From NCBI GenBank assembly GCA_022447335.1, contig JAKVCF010000001.1, positions 1-49,955 of the forward strand: a stretch of DNA of 49,955 bases. The letters are read 5' to 3'. A program made the translations under genes and the position numbers. Position 1 is the first letter of the stretch, and each line of letters begins with the position of its first letter. The notes under the pieces are model-generated. The model saw only the letters and a list, made by a program, of their open reading frames with translations, made no database searches and was not told where the DNA came from. Shown here piece by piece: positions 39,321 through 49,896 of the stretch. The stretch comes from Planctomycetota bacterium. GTDB taxonomy: Bacteria; Planctomycetota; UBA1135.

Positions 39321-40691
39321 ATGCAAGTGCGCGATGCGATGAACTCAGGGTTCTTGGTGGCCATGTTTGGTTTGGTGACCCCTTCACTTATTGCTCAAGA
39401 TCCGGCTCCGGTTGTCAAGGAGCCGTCGTCTAAAGATTGGAGGCCCGCTGCTCGCACGGAAGTCGTTGAGCCGCATCGAACGCGAAATCTTGACTTAGAT
39501 GGCAAGGCCCGTGAGCGCAGGCAAGGGGGAAGCCCACGGACAAAGTCTGGGCTGCTCGTATTCGATGGGGCAAACGACGGATATCGTCAGGTCGACCCAC
39601 AGGTTGCAGTCGGTGGTGGGTACGTTTTTACCGGGACTAACTCCGGATTTATTGTCTACTCCAAGGAAGGAGAATATGTCCGGGGCGTGAGGCAGAATGT
39701 TTTCCGAGGAGGAATCGATCCGAAAATATTCTTTGACCCTAACAACCGCGTCTTTGGCTTTGATCTTTGGGTGTACTGGGATGATGCCAAGCAGAAGCCA
39801 GTGCAGATTTCGATGTCTGAGACAGAGGATCCTCGCGCGGCTTGGAATACCTATTCCGTCCCTGCTCCAGGCGGTGTAGACGGCGGTGCGATTGGATGTA
39901 GCAGGGCTTGGGTGGGATATAGCTTCCCAGGGGGAAAGGAGCGCACCTTTGTTTTGCGAAGCGCGGAACTCAAGTCTGGCAAGCCCGCTAAGGTCTGGCA
40001 TTTTGACGGCAGCTTGGGCCATCCAGTGTTGGGGCAGGATCCCGAAGACGCGCTCTATTTCCTGCAGGTGACAGACAAGTCCTTTGTAGTGCGACGCGTT
40101 GTCGAGCGCGATGGGGAGGCTGTTGCCGAAGAGGTGGGGAGTGCCGATCACGGCCTAACCTCGATCGGATTCCCGCCCCCTTCGCCACAGAAGGGGACCG
40201 ATCAACTTACGGCATCGGGAGACCGGAACCCCAAGAACGTTGTCCTGCAAGGGGGCTATCTATGGTTTTCACAGACGGTCCGCCATCAAGGTCGGGCCGC
40301 AGTTCAATGGCATCAAATCCGCAAGGACGGGAGCATCGTTCAGACGGGTCTTCTATCCAGTGAATCCTCTAGTTACATTCAAACTAGTTTGGCAGTGAAT
40401 CGCAATTTGGATGTACTAGTTGGCTTTCAAGAGACAAGTTCGGACATGTTTATTAGCCCTCGCTGCGCCTGGCGCCGCGCTTCGGATTCTCCAGGCACGC
40501 TGCGCGAGATTGTTTCTTTGGGGGAGGGAAAGGGGCCGACGGACGGGAGGTCTTGGGGCGACTACAGCGGAAGCTGCATGGATGGCGACGATGGTCGAAC
40601 CTTATGGACAGTTCAGTCGATTACCTCTAGCGAAGGTAAGGGGCATACGGTGGTTGCACGCGTCGAGTTCCCCGAGGCAGGGGGCGAATAA
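39321..40691 (+). CDS. exported beta-propeller-like protein of unknown function
   Basis: A 456-residue protein with a signal peptide (FLVAMFGLVTPSLIAQD). After a basic, probably disordered linker, residues 75-450 read like a sialidase/neuraminidase-type propeller without catalytic residues that I can identify: VDPQVAVGGGYVFTGTNSG, GIDPKIFFDPNNRVFGFDLW and RSWGDYSGSCMDGDDGRTLW repeat a strand-turn pattern. Comparable secreted proteins are common in planctomycetes and myxobacteria and are of unknown role. The stop is two bases before the GTG of the M28 peptidase gene, so the two are co-transcribed. TAGAAT upstream supports the ATG. Confidence 0.72.
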   Translation: MQVRDAMNSGFLVAMFGLVTPSLIAQDPAPVVKEPSSKDWRPAARTEVVEPHRTRNLDLDGKARERRQGGSPRTKSGLLVFDGANDGYRQVDPQVAVGGGYVFTGTNSGFIVYSKEGEYVRGVRQNVFRGGIDPKIFFDPNNRVFGFDLWVYWDDAKQKPVQISMSETEDPRAAWNTYSVPAPGGVDGGAIGCSRAWVGYSFPGGKERTFVLRSAELKSGKPAKVWHFDGSLGHPVLGQDPEDALYFLQVTDKSFVVRRVVERDGEAVAEEVGSADHGLTSIGFPPPSPQKGTDQLTASGDRNPKNVVLQGGYLWFSQTVRHQGRAAVQWHQIRKDGSIVQTGLLSSESSSYIQTSLAVNRNLDVLVGFQETSSDMFISPRCAWRRASDSPGTLREIVSLGEGKGPTDGRSWGDYSGSCMDGDDGRTLWTVQSITSSEGKGHTVVARVEFPEAGGE

Positions 40692-40692
40692 G

Positions 40693-41697
40693 GTGCGGGA
40701 GGCGTGCCTTCTGTGCCGCGGGCTTCTGCTTGCCGCCCTCGCTTCTTGCGTTCATATTCCCCAGGAGCTCGAGGCGCAAATTTCAATCGTAGTTGAAGGG
40801 GTCTCGCCGACTACCTGCGAGCAAGAGTTACGTTCGTTTCAAGGGCTGGGCTTGCGAATGGCTCGGGATGCGGGGCAGTCGGAAAAGGCCCTGCGCTATC
40901 TTGAGCAGCGCATGCAGGGCATGGGATACGCGACCTATCGCGAGTCTGCTGGATCTTTTTTGAATGTCGAACAGTGGAACCTTTTTGCGGAGATTTCTGG
41001 CACGGTCGATCCCAAAGTGATCTGTGAGATTGGAGCTCACTACGACACCGTTGAGGAATCACCAGGCGCAGATGACAACGGTTCGGGTGTAGCTGGAATT
41101 TTGCAGGTTGCAAAGGCGCTGCAAGGGTATTCCCCGGAGCGCACAATTCGTTTCTGCTTTTTTGCCGCGGAAGAGGTTGGGATTCTTGGAAGTGCGGCAC
41201 ATGTTGCTTTGGTGTTGGAGCGTGAGCAAGAGGAGGTTGATGGCCTCCTTAATCTCGAGATGATTGGATACATGTCAAAAGCCCCGGATAGCCAGGGTGC
41301 CCCCATTCGCATTCCGATCCTTGCATCGCTTCCGAGCACGGGGGATTTTATTTTAGTTGCAGGTAACTTCTTTTCAGGAAGGCTTGGCAATATCTTCGAA
41401 ACCTGTGTCGATCGCTTCGTTCCCGATCTCAAGTACTACAGCGCTAATCGCATCGCGGGGTGCTTTTCTGATGCCGCACGGAGTGATCACTCAAGTTATT
41501 GGCAGGCTGGTCTGCGCGGCGTCATGGTTTCAGATACGGCAAACTTTCGAAATCCAAACTACCATCAGAGCACAGACACTATCGAGACCATCGATTTTGA
41601 GTTCATGGCCAAGGTCAGTCGTGCTGCTGTGGCGACCATGATGGTGTGGGCGGGGTGGGCTGGCACGCCGGCTTTAGAGGTCGGTCAAGAGCCATAG
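40693..41697 (+). CDS. M28-family metallopeptidase, probable lipoprotein
   Basis: A 334-residue protein starting at GTG 40693, one base after the previous stop codon. The N-terminus (LLCRGLLLAALASCVHIP) has a lipobox L-A-S-C at residues 16-19, so it is probably a lipoprotein. The peptidase M28 domain carries the two-zinc ligands: GAHYDTVEESPGADDNGSG (His and Asp), FAAEEVGILGS (Glu pair), LNLEMIGY (Asp position substituted by Glu-Met) and YHQSTDTIET (His). DAARSDHSSYWQAGLRGVM is typical of aminopeptidase-like members. It likely trims peptides outside the cytoplasm. An upstream in-frame extension overlaps the previous gene and is rejected. A GGGGGC stretch eight bases before the GTG may act as Shine-Dalgarno. 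Confidence 0.87.
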   Translation: MREACLLCRGLLLAALASCVHIPQELEAQISIVVEGVSPTTCEQELRSFQGLGLRMARDAGQSEKALRYLEQRMQGMGYATYRESAGSFLNVEQWNLFAEISGTVDPKVICEIGAHYDTVEESPGADDNGSGVAGILQVAKALQGYSPERTIRFCFFAAEEVGILGSAAHVALVLEREQEEVDGLLNLEMIGYMSKAPDSQGAPIRIPILASLPSTGDFILVAGNFFSGRLGNIFETCVDRFVPDLKYYSANRIAGCFSDAARSDHSSYWQAGLRGVMVSDTANFRNPNYHQSTDTIETIDFEFMAKVSRAAVATMMVWAGWAGTPALEVGQEP

Positions 41698-41722
41698 CTG
41701 CAGAATGGTCGCCAGATCTGCC

Positions 41723-41728
41723 TAGAAT
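41723..41728 (+). promoter_or_regulatory. -10-like box TAGAAT of the second PSD1 gene
   Basis: TAGAAT six bases before ATG 41735. It presumably serves the PSD1-DUF1501 pair. Confidence 0.5.
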
Positions 41729-41734
41729 GGCCTC

Positions 41735-44703
41735 ATGCTTGTATCGGACTTCGTCTTCGTGTGCGCGGCTCTAACGCAAGAGCCCTTGCAGTCGATCGAT
41801 TTCCAGCGTGATGTGCGACCGATTTTGTCAGATAAGTGCTTTGCTTGTCACGGCCCTGATGCGGCGGCGCGCAAAGCTGATTTGCGACTCGACACACGCG
41901 AAGGTGCGTTGGCAGATCTTGGTGGCTACGTCGCGGTTGTGCCGGGCGGCGCCGAAGAGTCGGAATTGATCTATCGCATTACGAGCGAAGATAGGCGTGA
42001 GTTGATGCCCCCGCCCGAGTCCGGCCATAGTCTTACAGATGAAGAGCGGGCTACCCTGCGGGCTTGGGTTGATCAGGGCGCGGAGTACGCGCCCCATTGG
42101 TCTTTCGTTCCCGTTGATTCAGTCTTGTCACCGGCGGTCACCGAGGAGTGGGCGCGTGACGAGATTGACTCCTATGTGCTGCATCGCATGAAGATGGCGG
42201 GGTTGGACCCTCAGCGCGATGCAGTTGACGAAGACTGGCTTCGCCGAGTCAGTTTTGTGTTGACCGGCTTGCCGCCGACAATGGAGTTGATCACAGGATT
42301 TCCCTCTGAACTAACGCGGGGGCAGGTAGTTGATCAATTACTTGGCTCACCACACTTCGGCGAACACTTTGCAGCGCAGTGGATGGACATCGCACGATAT
42401 GCGGACACCTATGGATATCAGAACGACCGCGAGCGGCGCGTCTGGCCTTATCGCGACTGGGTTATTCGGGCTTACAACGAGAATCTTCCCTATGACGACT
42501 TTGTGCGTTGGCAGTTGGCAGGTGACATGCTGCCCGATCCGACGCTTGAGCAGCGAATTGCAACGGCCTTCCAGCGGCTGCACCGGCAGACTAACGAGGG
42601 CGGCTCTGTCGAAGAGGAGTTTCGCGTCGAATACGTTAGCGATCGTGTGCACACAATGGGCACAGCCTTCCTTGGCCTGACTTTTGAGTGCGCGCGTTGC
42701 CACGACCATCGTTATGACCCGATCTCGCAGGTCGAGTATTATCAACTCAGCGACTACTTTGATGACATAAAAGAAAGTGGGCTGTATTCGCACTTCACCA
42801 ATGCGACACCTACACCTGCGATGGAGTTGCCTAGTGAGCGGCAATCCATCGCCATGGCCGACGCCGAGGCAGCTGTCGCTGCGGCTGAGGCTAAGCTGTC
42901 CGAAGTTTTGCAGGACCAGCATGGCCTTGCCAGGGTTGTGCCCAGCGACGACGTGGAGGTGCTCTTCGACTTCGATACCTGGAGCGAAGACCAGGTTTCT
43001 CTCGGAGTCGGTGCTGAGAACGCCGCGGCGCGCATGGAAGGGTTCTTTAAGAAAGTCGATGGCGTGCGCGGCAGTGGAATCCGCCTCAATGGCGATGAGG
43101 GCATTCGCTTTAGTGGCGTCGGCGCCTGGCGACGCTCCGATCCGTTTACGGTTAGCATGTGGCTTAAACTTGACGGCCCAATCGAGCGCGCCGTGCTGCT
43201 GCATCGTTCACGTGCCTGGCACGACGCTGCTAGCCAGGGCTGGCAGCTATTGATCGAAGATGGCCGGCTGACCGCTGCGCTTGTGCATTTCTGGCCTGGC
43301 GACATGGCGATGGTCCGGACTTTCGACCCCTTGCCGATTGGCGAATGGATCGAAGTACAGTTGGCTTATGACGGATCTTCTAATGCTTACGGCATGGCGC
43401 TTTCTGTCAATGGAGAGTCCGCGCGAGTTACGGTCGGTGAGAACTCGCTAACTCGAGCTATAGTCGGAGGTGGTCCGGGCGATCCTAGTTTTGGCGCGCG
43501 CTTCCGTGACCGCGGATTCAGCCAAGGCGTGCTGGATGAGGTGCGTTTCATTTCAGGTTGGCCGGGTCCCAGTTGGGATCCTGCAGTTGATTTGGCGCGC
43601 GCCGATCTTCGTAATGCCCGTCGCAATCGCGATGAACTGCGCGACGAGATTCCGCAGCTCATGGTCATGCGCGAGCGCGCGCAGCCGCGCGCATCACGCT
43701 TTCTTGATCGTGGGCTTTACGATTCGCCAAAGGGGCCCGTCGGGCGTGCAGTTCCTACGGCTTTACTGGGCGATGTGGATCAACCGAAGAACCGCCTCGA
43801 ACTTGCTAATTGGATGCTCAATCGCGATCATCCGCTGACCGCTCGGGTGGAAGTCGATCGCTTATGGCGCGCCGTTTTCGGCAAAGGCCTGATGCGTACG
43901 CCTGAGAATTGGGGCAGTCAGGGCGAGCTTCCGACTCATCCGAAGTTGCTAGACCGCCTTGCGCTGGACTTAATGGAGTCTGGCTGGGATCGCAAAGCGA
44001 TGCTGCGCCGTATTGTGCTCAGCCGTACCTTTGCGCAGGCCCGCGTTGCGTTCGATGATCCGAGTCGCGCAGTTGACCCGGAGTCGCGCTACTGGTCCTA
44101 CTACCCTGATCGCCGACTCACCGCCGAGATGGTGCGCGACGGCGCGCTCGCTCATTCCGGTCTGCTGGTACGCAAGATTGGCGGCGCCAGCGTCAAGCCG
44201 TATCAGCCCGCCGGCCTTTGGCAGGAGAAGTCGGGTCAGGTCTACCACCCGAGCAAGGGAGAGGGTCTTTACCGTCGCAGCCTCTACACCTTCTGGAAGC
44301 GCACTTCGCCGCCGCCGTCGATGATGATCTTCGATGCGGCCAAGCGCGACGTCTGCGTAGTTAAGCGCCAGGAAACTCAGACCCCACTCCAAGTGCTGGT
44401 CAGCTGGAATGACCCGCAACTAGTTGAGGCCTCGCGCATGCTCGCAACGCGCATGCTGCGCGACTCAATCAGCCTGGAGAAGCTCGGCATCGAGCTAGGC
44501 TTCGGTCCGGATCACATTCTGTCCAGCCTGAGTGCCTTCTTTGAGAGCGAACGCGAGGCCTTTGCCGCCGACCTCGAGTCGGCAAGCGCACTACTGGGCG
44601 TGGGTGACACGCCGATGCCCGAGGACATCGATCTTGCCGAGCTCGCTGCGATGACGATTGTCTGCTCGACCATCCTCTCCTCCGACCTCTACCTGCTGCT
44701 GCC

Positions 44704-44707
<4 letters not shown>
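41735..44707 (+). CDS. PSD1-type protein with LamG insertion
   Basis: A 990-residue exported protein. A short hydrophobic N-terminus (DFVFVCAALT) precedes the PSCyt1 heme motif CFACH (35-39) with the distal ELMPPPESG. DUF1549 covers about 140-340, with VLTGLPPTMELI and a second C-x-x-C-H in ECARCHDHRYDPI. Unlike the paralogue at 20726, the central insertion (about 415-620) is a LamG/concanavalin-type domain: FTVSMWLKLDGPIERAVLL, GQLAYDGSS-type strands and VLDEVRFISG. DUF1553 fills the C-terminus (RLWRAVFGKGLMRTPENWG). It shares its last four bases (ATGA) with the DUF1501 start, so translation is coupled. Possibly a surface redox or sugar-binding protein; function unknown. Confidence 0.93.
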
Positions 44708-46107
<1,400 letters not shown>

Positions 46108-46125
46108 CCAGGGTACGCGGCACGC

Positions 46126-46163
46126 ATCCTTGACGGAGCTGTTGGCCTCGGTCCGTTGAGGAT
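46126..46163 (+). terminator. hairpin downstream of the PSD1/DUF1501 pair
   Basis: Twelve bases (ATCCTTGACGGA) pair with TCCGTTGAGGAT, including two G-U pairs, around a 14-base loop. It lies 18 bases after the DUF1501 stop and 52 bases before the next start. The following sequence (CTTCTGC) is only weakly U-rich. Confidence 0.45.
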
Positions 46164-46202
46164 CTTCTGCGAGGGTTGGGTTTAGATTTTCCGAGGCGCT
46201 GA

Positions 46203-46208
46203 TAGGCT
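46203..46208 (+). promoter_or_regulatory. -10-like box TAGGCT of the importer operon
   Basis: TAGGCT seven bases before GTG 46216. Confidence 0.45.
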
Positions 46209-46215
46209 CTCTGGC

Positions 46216-47100
46216 GTGTTTCGTATAGCTACCCTTTTTGCTTTAGTTCTAACTACTTCGTGCGGCAGTGCAGATCCCGAGACTGCAAGTAATGAGCCAG
46301 CTGTCCTACGCTTCTCGGCGATTCCGGATGAGAACACGACCGAACTACAGCAGAAGTTCAACCGTGTGGCTGACTATCTTTCCGCTGAACTCGGTGTCGA
46401 GGTCGAGTATGTGCCGACTGCGAACTATGGCGCCTCCGTTCAGACATTCAAGAATGGCGACATTCACCTCGCGTGGTTCGGCGGTCTCACCGGCGTTCAG
46501 GCTCGCGCTGCCGTCGAAGGCTCGCGTGCGATTGCGCAAGGTAAGGTTGATCCGGCGTACAAGAGCTACTTCATCGCCAATAAGGATTCCGGGCTCGAGC
46601 CCAGCGACGATTTCCCGATGGGAATCGCTGACAAGAAGTTCACCTTCGGTTCCGACCGCAGCACTTCAGGTCGCCTGATGCCGGAGTTCTTCATCCGCCA
46701 ATTTACCGGTAAGGCGCCCTCCGACTTCCTCGGTGGAGAAATGCAGTTCTCGGGCAGCCATGACAAGACGGCCAAGCTCGTGGAAGCGGGCACCTTCGAT
46801 GCTGGCGTGCTCAGCTACAAGACCTACGACGGTCTGGTCGAAGAGGGCAAGATTGATCCCGCTGTCTGCCGCATCATCTGGACGACCCCGACTTACCCGG
46901 ACTACAACTGGACGGCGCACCCAGCGCTCGACGAAATGTTTGGTGAAGGCACGATCGATCGCCTGCAGTCCGCTCTGGTAGGAATGGAAGATGCCGAGTT
47001 GCTGAACGCCGTGCGTCGTCCCGAGGGCATCATTCCGGCAACCAACGATGACTTCGCTAGCATCGCTGAGCTGGCAGAAAGCTTGGGCTTCCTGCAATAG
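46216..47100 (+). CDS. PhnD-family substrate-binding lipoprotein of an ABC importer
   Basis: A 294-residue extracytoplasmic solute-binding protein of the phosphate/phosphite/phosphonate-binding (PhnD) type. The N-terminus FALVLTTSCGSADPE carries a lipobox cysteine at 16. Key blocks are LRFSAIPDENTTELQQKF, VPTANYGASVQTFKNGDIHL, AWFGGLTGVQARAA, FGSDRSTSGRLMPEFF and FSGSHDKTAKLVE, which form the oxyanion-binding cleft. The SDRSTSGR and GSHDKT loops suggest a tetrahedral oxyanion such as phosphonate, phosphite, phosphate or selenate. Some PhnD-like proteins in other bacteria are annotated as putative selenate binders. The choice is not decidable here. The start is GTG. Intrinsic terminator follows. 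Confidence 0.9.
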   Translation: MFRIATLFALVLTTSCGSADPETASNEPAVLRFSAIPDENTTELQQKFNRVADYLSAELGVEVEYVPTANYGASVQTFKNGDIHLAWFGGLTGVQARAAVEGSRAIAQGKVDPAYKSYFIANKDSGLEPSDDFPMGIADKKFTFGSDRSTSGRLMPEFFIRQFTGKAPSDFLGGEMQFSGSHDKTAKLVEAGTFDAGVLSYKTYDGLVEEGKIDPAVCRIIWTTPTYPDYNWTAHPALDEMFGEGTIDRLQSALVGMEDAELLNAVRRPEGIIPATNDDFASIAELAESLGFLQ

Positions 47101-47115
47101 ACCTCGAAATCTCCA

Positions 47116-47153
47116 ACCCGGCCAGATGAAATTCTGGCCGGGTCTTTTGTTTT
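47116..47153 (+). terminator. intrinsic terminator/attenuator between binding protein and ATPase
   Basis: An 11-bp perfect stem (ACCCGGCCAGA / TCTGGCCGGGT) closes a 6-base loop and is followed by CTTTTGTTTTG. It starts 15 bases after the phnD-like stop. The TTG start of the ATPase lies in the U-rich tail. Partial read-through would give more binding protein than transporter. Confidence 0.85.
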
Positions 47154-47919
47154 GATCGTTCCAGCGCAATACCGAATCGATCGAGTCTCCCTTTCCTACG
47201 GAGAGACGAGTGTCTTGAGCGATATCAGCCTCGCCATCGAGGCGGAGCAATCGGTAGCCTTCGTCGGGCCGAGTGGAGCCGGCAAGACGACCTTGTTGCG
47301 CTTGATGGCGGGCTCGGTCTTTCCTGACTCGGGCACAATCGAGCTGGATGGCCGCAGCTTTGCTGCGGTTTGCGATCGCGGGTCCGAGCTGCGGCGGATG
47401 CGCGCCGAAGTCGGCTTTGTCCATCAGGACTATGCGCTGGTACCGAACTTGCGTGTAGTGCAGAACGTCGTCTCGGGAGGCTTCTCGCGACGTGGCTTCT
47501 GGAGTGCGCTTGCCGATCTGGTCATGCCCAAGCGTCCACTTCAGCAGGAAGTCCTCAGCTTGCTCGACCGCCTTGGTATCGGTGAGAAGATCTTCCAGCG
47601 AGTTGACACTCTGTCAGGCGGGCAACAGCAGCGCGTGGCTCTGGCGCGCGCGCTCTTTCAACAGCCCCGTGTGTTGTTGGCCGACGAGCCCGTCTCTTCG
47701 GTCGATCCCACGCGCGCCCGCGCGTTGCTCGAACTGATGCACGCGGTCGCAGCCGAACGCGAGTTGCCTCTGGTCGTCAGTTTGCACGATGCTGAACTCG
47801 CGCGCGCGTTGTTTGGGCGTATGGTGGGACTGCGTGAGGGTCGTATTGAGTTTGACCTGCCTGCTGACCAGGTTGATTCGGAGCGCCTGCAAGCGCTGTA
47901 CGCGCTCCCGAACGCATGA
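47152..47919 (+). CDS. ABC importer ATP-binding protein (PhnC-like)
   Basis: A 255-residue ATPase, cytoplasmic, energising the two permeases that follow. Walker A is GPSGAGKTT, the Q-loop is in FVHQDYALVPNL, the signature is LSGGQQQRVALARAL, Walker B is VLLADEP with D-loop SSVD, and the switch His is in VVSLHDAEL. The GGFSRRGFWSALADLV insertion after the Q-loop is typical of phosphonate-type ATPases. The apparent start is TTG 47152, inside the terminator's U-tract. No Shine-Dalgarno precedes it. The domain begins so soon after that no later start fits comfortably. Four-base ATGA overlap with the first permease. Confidence 0.9.
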   Translation: MIVPAQYRIDRVSLSYGETSVLSDISLAIEAEQSVAFVGPSGAGKTTLLRLMAGSVFPDSGTIELDGRSFAAVCDRGSELRRMRAEVGFVHQDYALVPNLRVVQNVVSGGFSRRGFWSALADLVMPKRPLQQEVLSLLDRLGIGEKIFQRVDTLSGGQQQRVALARALFQQPRVLLADEPVSSVDPTRARALLELMHAVAAERELPLVVSLHDAELARALFGRMVGLREGRIEFDLPADQVDSERLQALYALPNA

Positions 47920-48704
47920 GGCAGGGCCTGGTCCTGATCGCCTTGCTGGTGGTAGGCATGATCGCCTACCTCGCGCTCGATCTGGATCTGGGTGGGCTTT
48001 CCCCGACGCGCGGCGGAGGGGATCTCCTGCTCGAGTTTCTCGGCGCGGCCTTCAAGCCAGCCTTCGACTACGAATCCGGCGCGGTTCCGACCGACTGGAA
48101 CCCCTTTTTCTATCAGGTCTTTGCAGGCCTTTGGCGCACCGTGGTATTTGCTGCGGCGGCCATTGGACTTTCACTCGTCATCGGGTTTCCGCTTGGGCTG
48201 CTCGCTTCTTCGCTGGCCCCGATGCCAGTTCGCGTCTCGGTGCGCGCGATGATTGCTCTGATGCGCTCGGTGCATGAACTGCTCTGGGCAGTCGTCTTGC
48301 TCGCGGCGGTGGGGCTGAACACAGCGGGCGCGGTCCTGGCACTCACCATTCCCTATGCAGGAACCCTGGCGAAGATCTTCAGCGAGATGCTCGACGAGGC
48401 GCCGCCGCAGGCATTCCGTGCGCTGCAACTCGCGGGTGCCACGCGGCTACAGGCTTTCTTCGCCGGATTGCTGCCGCGCGCCGCGCCGGATATGGCGGCT
48501 TATGCCTTTTATCGATTTGAATGCGCTTTGCGCAGTTCGGCGGTGCTGGGCTTCTTCGGGTATCCGACGATTGGCTACTACCTCAAGCTGTCCTTTGAGA
48601 ACTTGCACTTCCGCGAAGTCTGGACCTGGCTTTACGTGCTGATCATCGTCGTGATCCTGCTGGAGGCTTGGAGCAGCGCGTTGCGGCGGAGGTTCGTGGC
48701 ATGA
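47916..48704 (+). CDS. ABC importer permease 1 (PhnE-like)
   Basis: A 262-residue inner-membrane permease. A first helix (LVLIALLVVGMIAYLAL) precedes a short periplasmic loop, then helices from about residue 70 onward. The cytoplasmic coupling loop (EAA motif) is FRALQLAGATRLQAFFAGLLP, which contacts the ATPase. RSVHELLWAVVLLAAVGLN is typical of PhnE-type permeases. Its start overlaps the ATPase stop and its stop overlaps the next start (both ATGA), so the three genes are translationally coupled. Probably forms a heterodimer with the second permease. Confidence 0.9.
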   Translation: MRQGLVLIALLVVGMIAYLALDLDLGGLSPTRGGGDLLLEFLGAAFKPAFDYESGAVPTDWNPFFYQVFAGLWRTVVFAAAAIGLSLVIGFPLGLLASSLAPMPVRVSVRAMIALMRSVHELLWAVVLLAAVGLNTAGAVLALTIPYAGTLAKIFSEMLDEAPPQAFRALQLAGATRLQAFFAGLLPRAAPDMAAYAFYRFECALRSSAVLGFFGYPTIGYYLKLSFENLHFREVWTWLYVLIIVVILLEAWSSALRRRFVA

Positions 48705-49681
48705 CTGCGGGCTGCCTCGATCAGTTGCGGCGTGAGCGTCCGCGGAGCTGCTTCCTGCGTTTGAGTCTGCTTGCGCTGGCAGGGCTGGCGATTGGAGTTT
48801 GGTTTACCGGAGAGATCGCGGTTTCGGACCTATTCAGCGATCGGCGTGGGGATAACTTGAAGCGCTTCCTCGGCGACGAGGCCAAGCCCTATCCGCTGCG
48901 TGTCGAGGATGCCGAGCAGTCGTTGGGAGAGTGGTTTGCTGCGATCTGGTATTCGCGCGGTCGCGATGGTGTACTCGCGACATTCTGGATCTCGTGGCTG
49001 GCGATGACGATGGCCGGCGCCTACGCGCTGCTGATCGCGCCGCTCTGCACGCGCACGCTCATGGCGCGCGATCCCTATCTGCAGGAGGACCGTGGCCGGG
49101 GCTGGCGCGCCGTGACCGCGAGTCTGCGTTTCTTCAACGTGCTGTTGCGTGCGGTGCCCGAGTACATCTGGGCATTCCTGATCCTTGCGGTCGTGGGGCC
49201 ATCCGCCTGGCCGGCGGTGCTTGCTTTAGCGATTCACAACGCAGGCATCGTGGCCCGACTTGGTGCGGACGTCACCGAGAATCTCGGGCCGCGCCCTGGC
49301 CAGGCGCTGCGCCAGTTGGGAGCCTCACGGTCGCAGGCAGCCTTGGCTTTCCTGTTCCCACAGGCCTTTGGCCGCTTCTTGCTGTTCTGGTTCTACCGCT
49401 ACGAGACCTGCGTGCGCGAAGCCACCGTGCTTGGCATGCTCGGTGTGGTTTCACTTGGCTACTGGATTAACGACGCCAACGCGCGCGATCGTTATGACGA
49501 GATGATCGCGTTGATCGGCCTTGGCGCGGTGCTCGTGCTCGCCGTTGACGCGCTGTCTTGGGTTGCACGCGGCTGGGTGCGCCGCGCAGGTTTGGTTGAC
49601 GGGGCGGCAAGCCAGGCTTCGTTCCTGCGTGACCGAGCGGCTGCCGATAGCGCCAAGACCGGCGGGCGCGCGCCGCACTAG
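48701..49681 (+). CDS. ABC importer permease 2 (PhnE-like)
   Basis: A 326-residue inner-membrane permease from ATG 48701, which overlaps the first permease stop. GCGGAGG eight bases upstream is one of the few clear Shine-Dalgarno sites in the window, as expected inside a polycistronic mRNA. A helix near residues 22-36 is followed by a long periplasmic loop. Helices resume near residue 85, with AVPEYIWAFLILAVVGPSAW and the coupling loop LRQLGASRSQAALAFLFPQAF. It is longer than permease 1 by a C-terminal polar tail. A GTG-type extension back to 48668 would lie inside the previous gene and is rejected. Confidence 0.9.
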   Translation: MTAGCLDQLRRERPRSCFLRLSLLALAGLAIGVWFTGEIAVSDLFSDRRGDNLKRFLGDEAKPYPLRVEDAEQSLGEWFAAIWYSRGRDGVLATFWISWLAMTMAGAYALLIAPLCTRTLMARDPYLQEDRGRGWRAVTASLRFFNVLLRAVPEYIWAFLILAVVGPSAWPAVLALAIHNAGIVARLGADVTENLGPRPGQALRQLGASRSQAALAFLFPQAFGRFLLFWFYRYETCVREATVLGMLGVVSLGYWINDANARDRYDEMIALIGLGAVLVLAVDALSWVARGWVRRAGLVDGAASQASFLRDRAAADSAKTGGRAPH

Positions 49682-49698
49682 ACTCAGGTTATTCCGAG

Positions 49699-49896
49699 AT
49701 GAATCGGCTCACCCCTATGTTGAAGGTCCCTGATCTGCCGGTCTCGCTGGCGTTCTCGCAAGGATGGCTTGGTTTTGAGTTCAGGGGAACGGTGCTCGTG
49801 CCGCGGCGTGAGGCTTTCTATGGTGCTGATGAAATCGGCGTGCGCACTCCAGATGGAGCGACGCTTGTGCTTGTCTCGTTTGCGAGTTCTGATTGA
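49699..49896 (+). CDS. short VOC/glyoxalase-like protein, possibly a remnant
   Basis: A 65-residue frame. The start (LTPMLKVPDLPVSLAF) resembles the first strand and helix of vicinal-oxygen-chelate/glyoxalase modules, followed by GWLGFEF. The end, VRTPDGATLVLVSF, resembles their last strand. A normal module is about 115 residues, so the middle is missing. It may be a decayed copy or a genuine mini-protein. TATTCC lies three bases before the ATG, too close for the usual box. The remaining 59 bases of the window show nothing I can assign. Confidence 0.4.
   Translation: MNRLTPMLKVPDLPVSLAFSQGWLGFEFRGTVLVPRREAFYGADEIGVRTPDGATLVLVSFASSD

Noticed and set aside
40420..40692. N-terminal extension of the M28 peptidase into the preceding gene
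   Set aside because: The extension overlaps a well-supported gene by 270 bases and removes the lipoprotein signal from the N-terminus.
42347..43204. Antisense frame of 285 codons opposite the second PSD1 gene
   Set aside because: Shadow of PSD1 codon usage with no start context and no motifs.
46666..47424. Antisense frame of 252 codons spanning the binding-protein and ATPase genes
   Set aside because: It runs across two well-defined genes and their terminator, and has no family resemblance.
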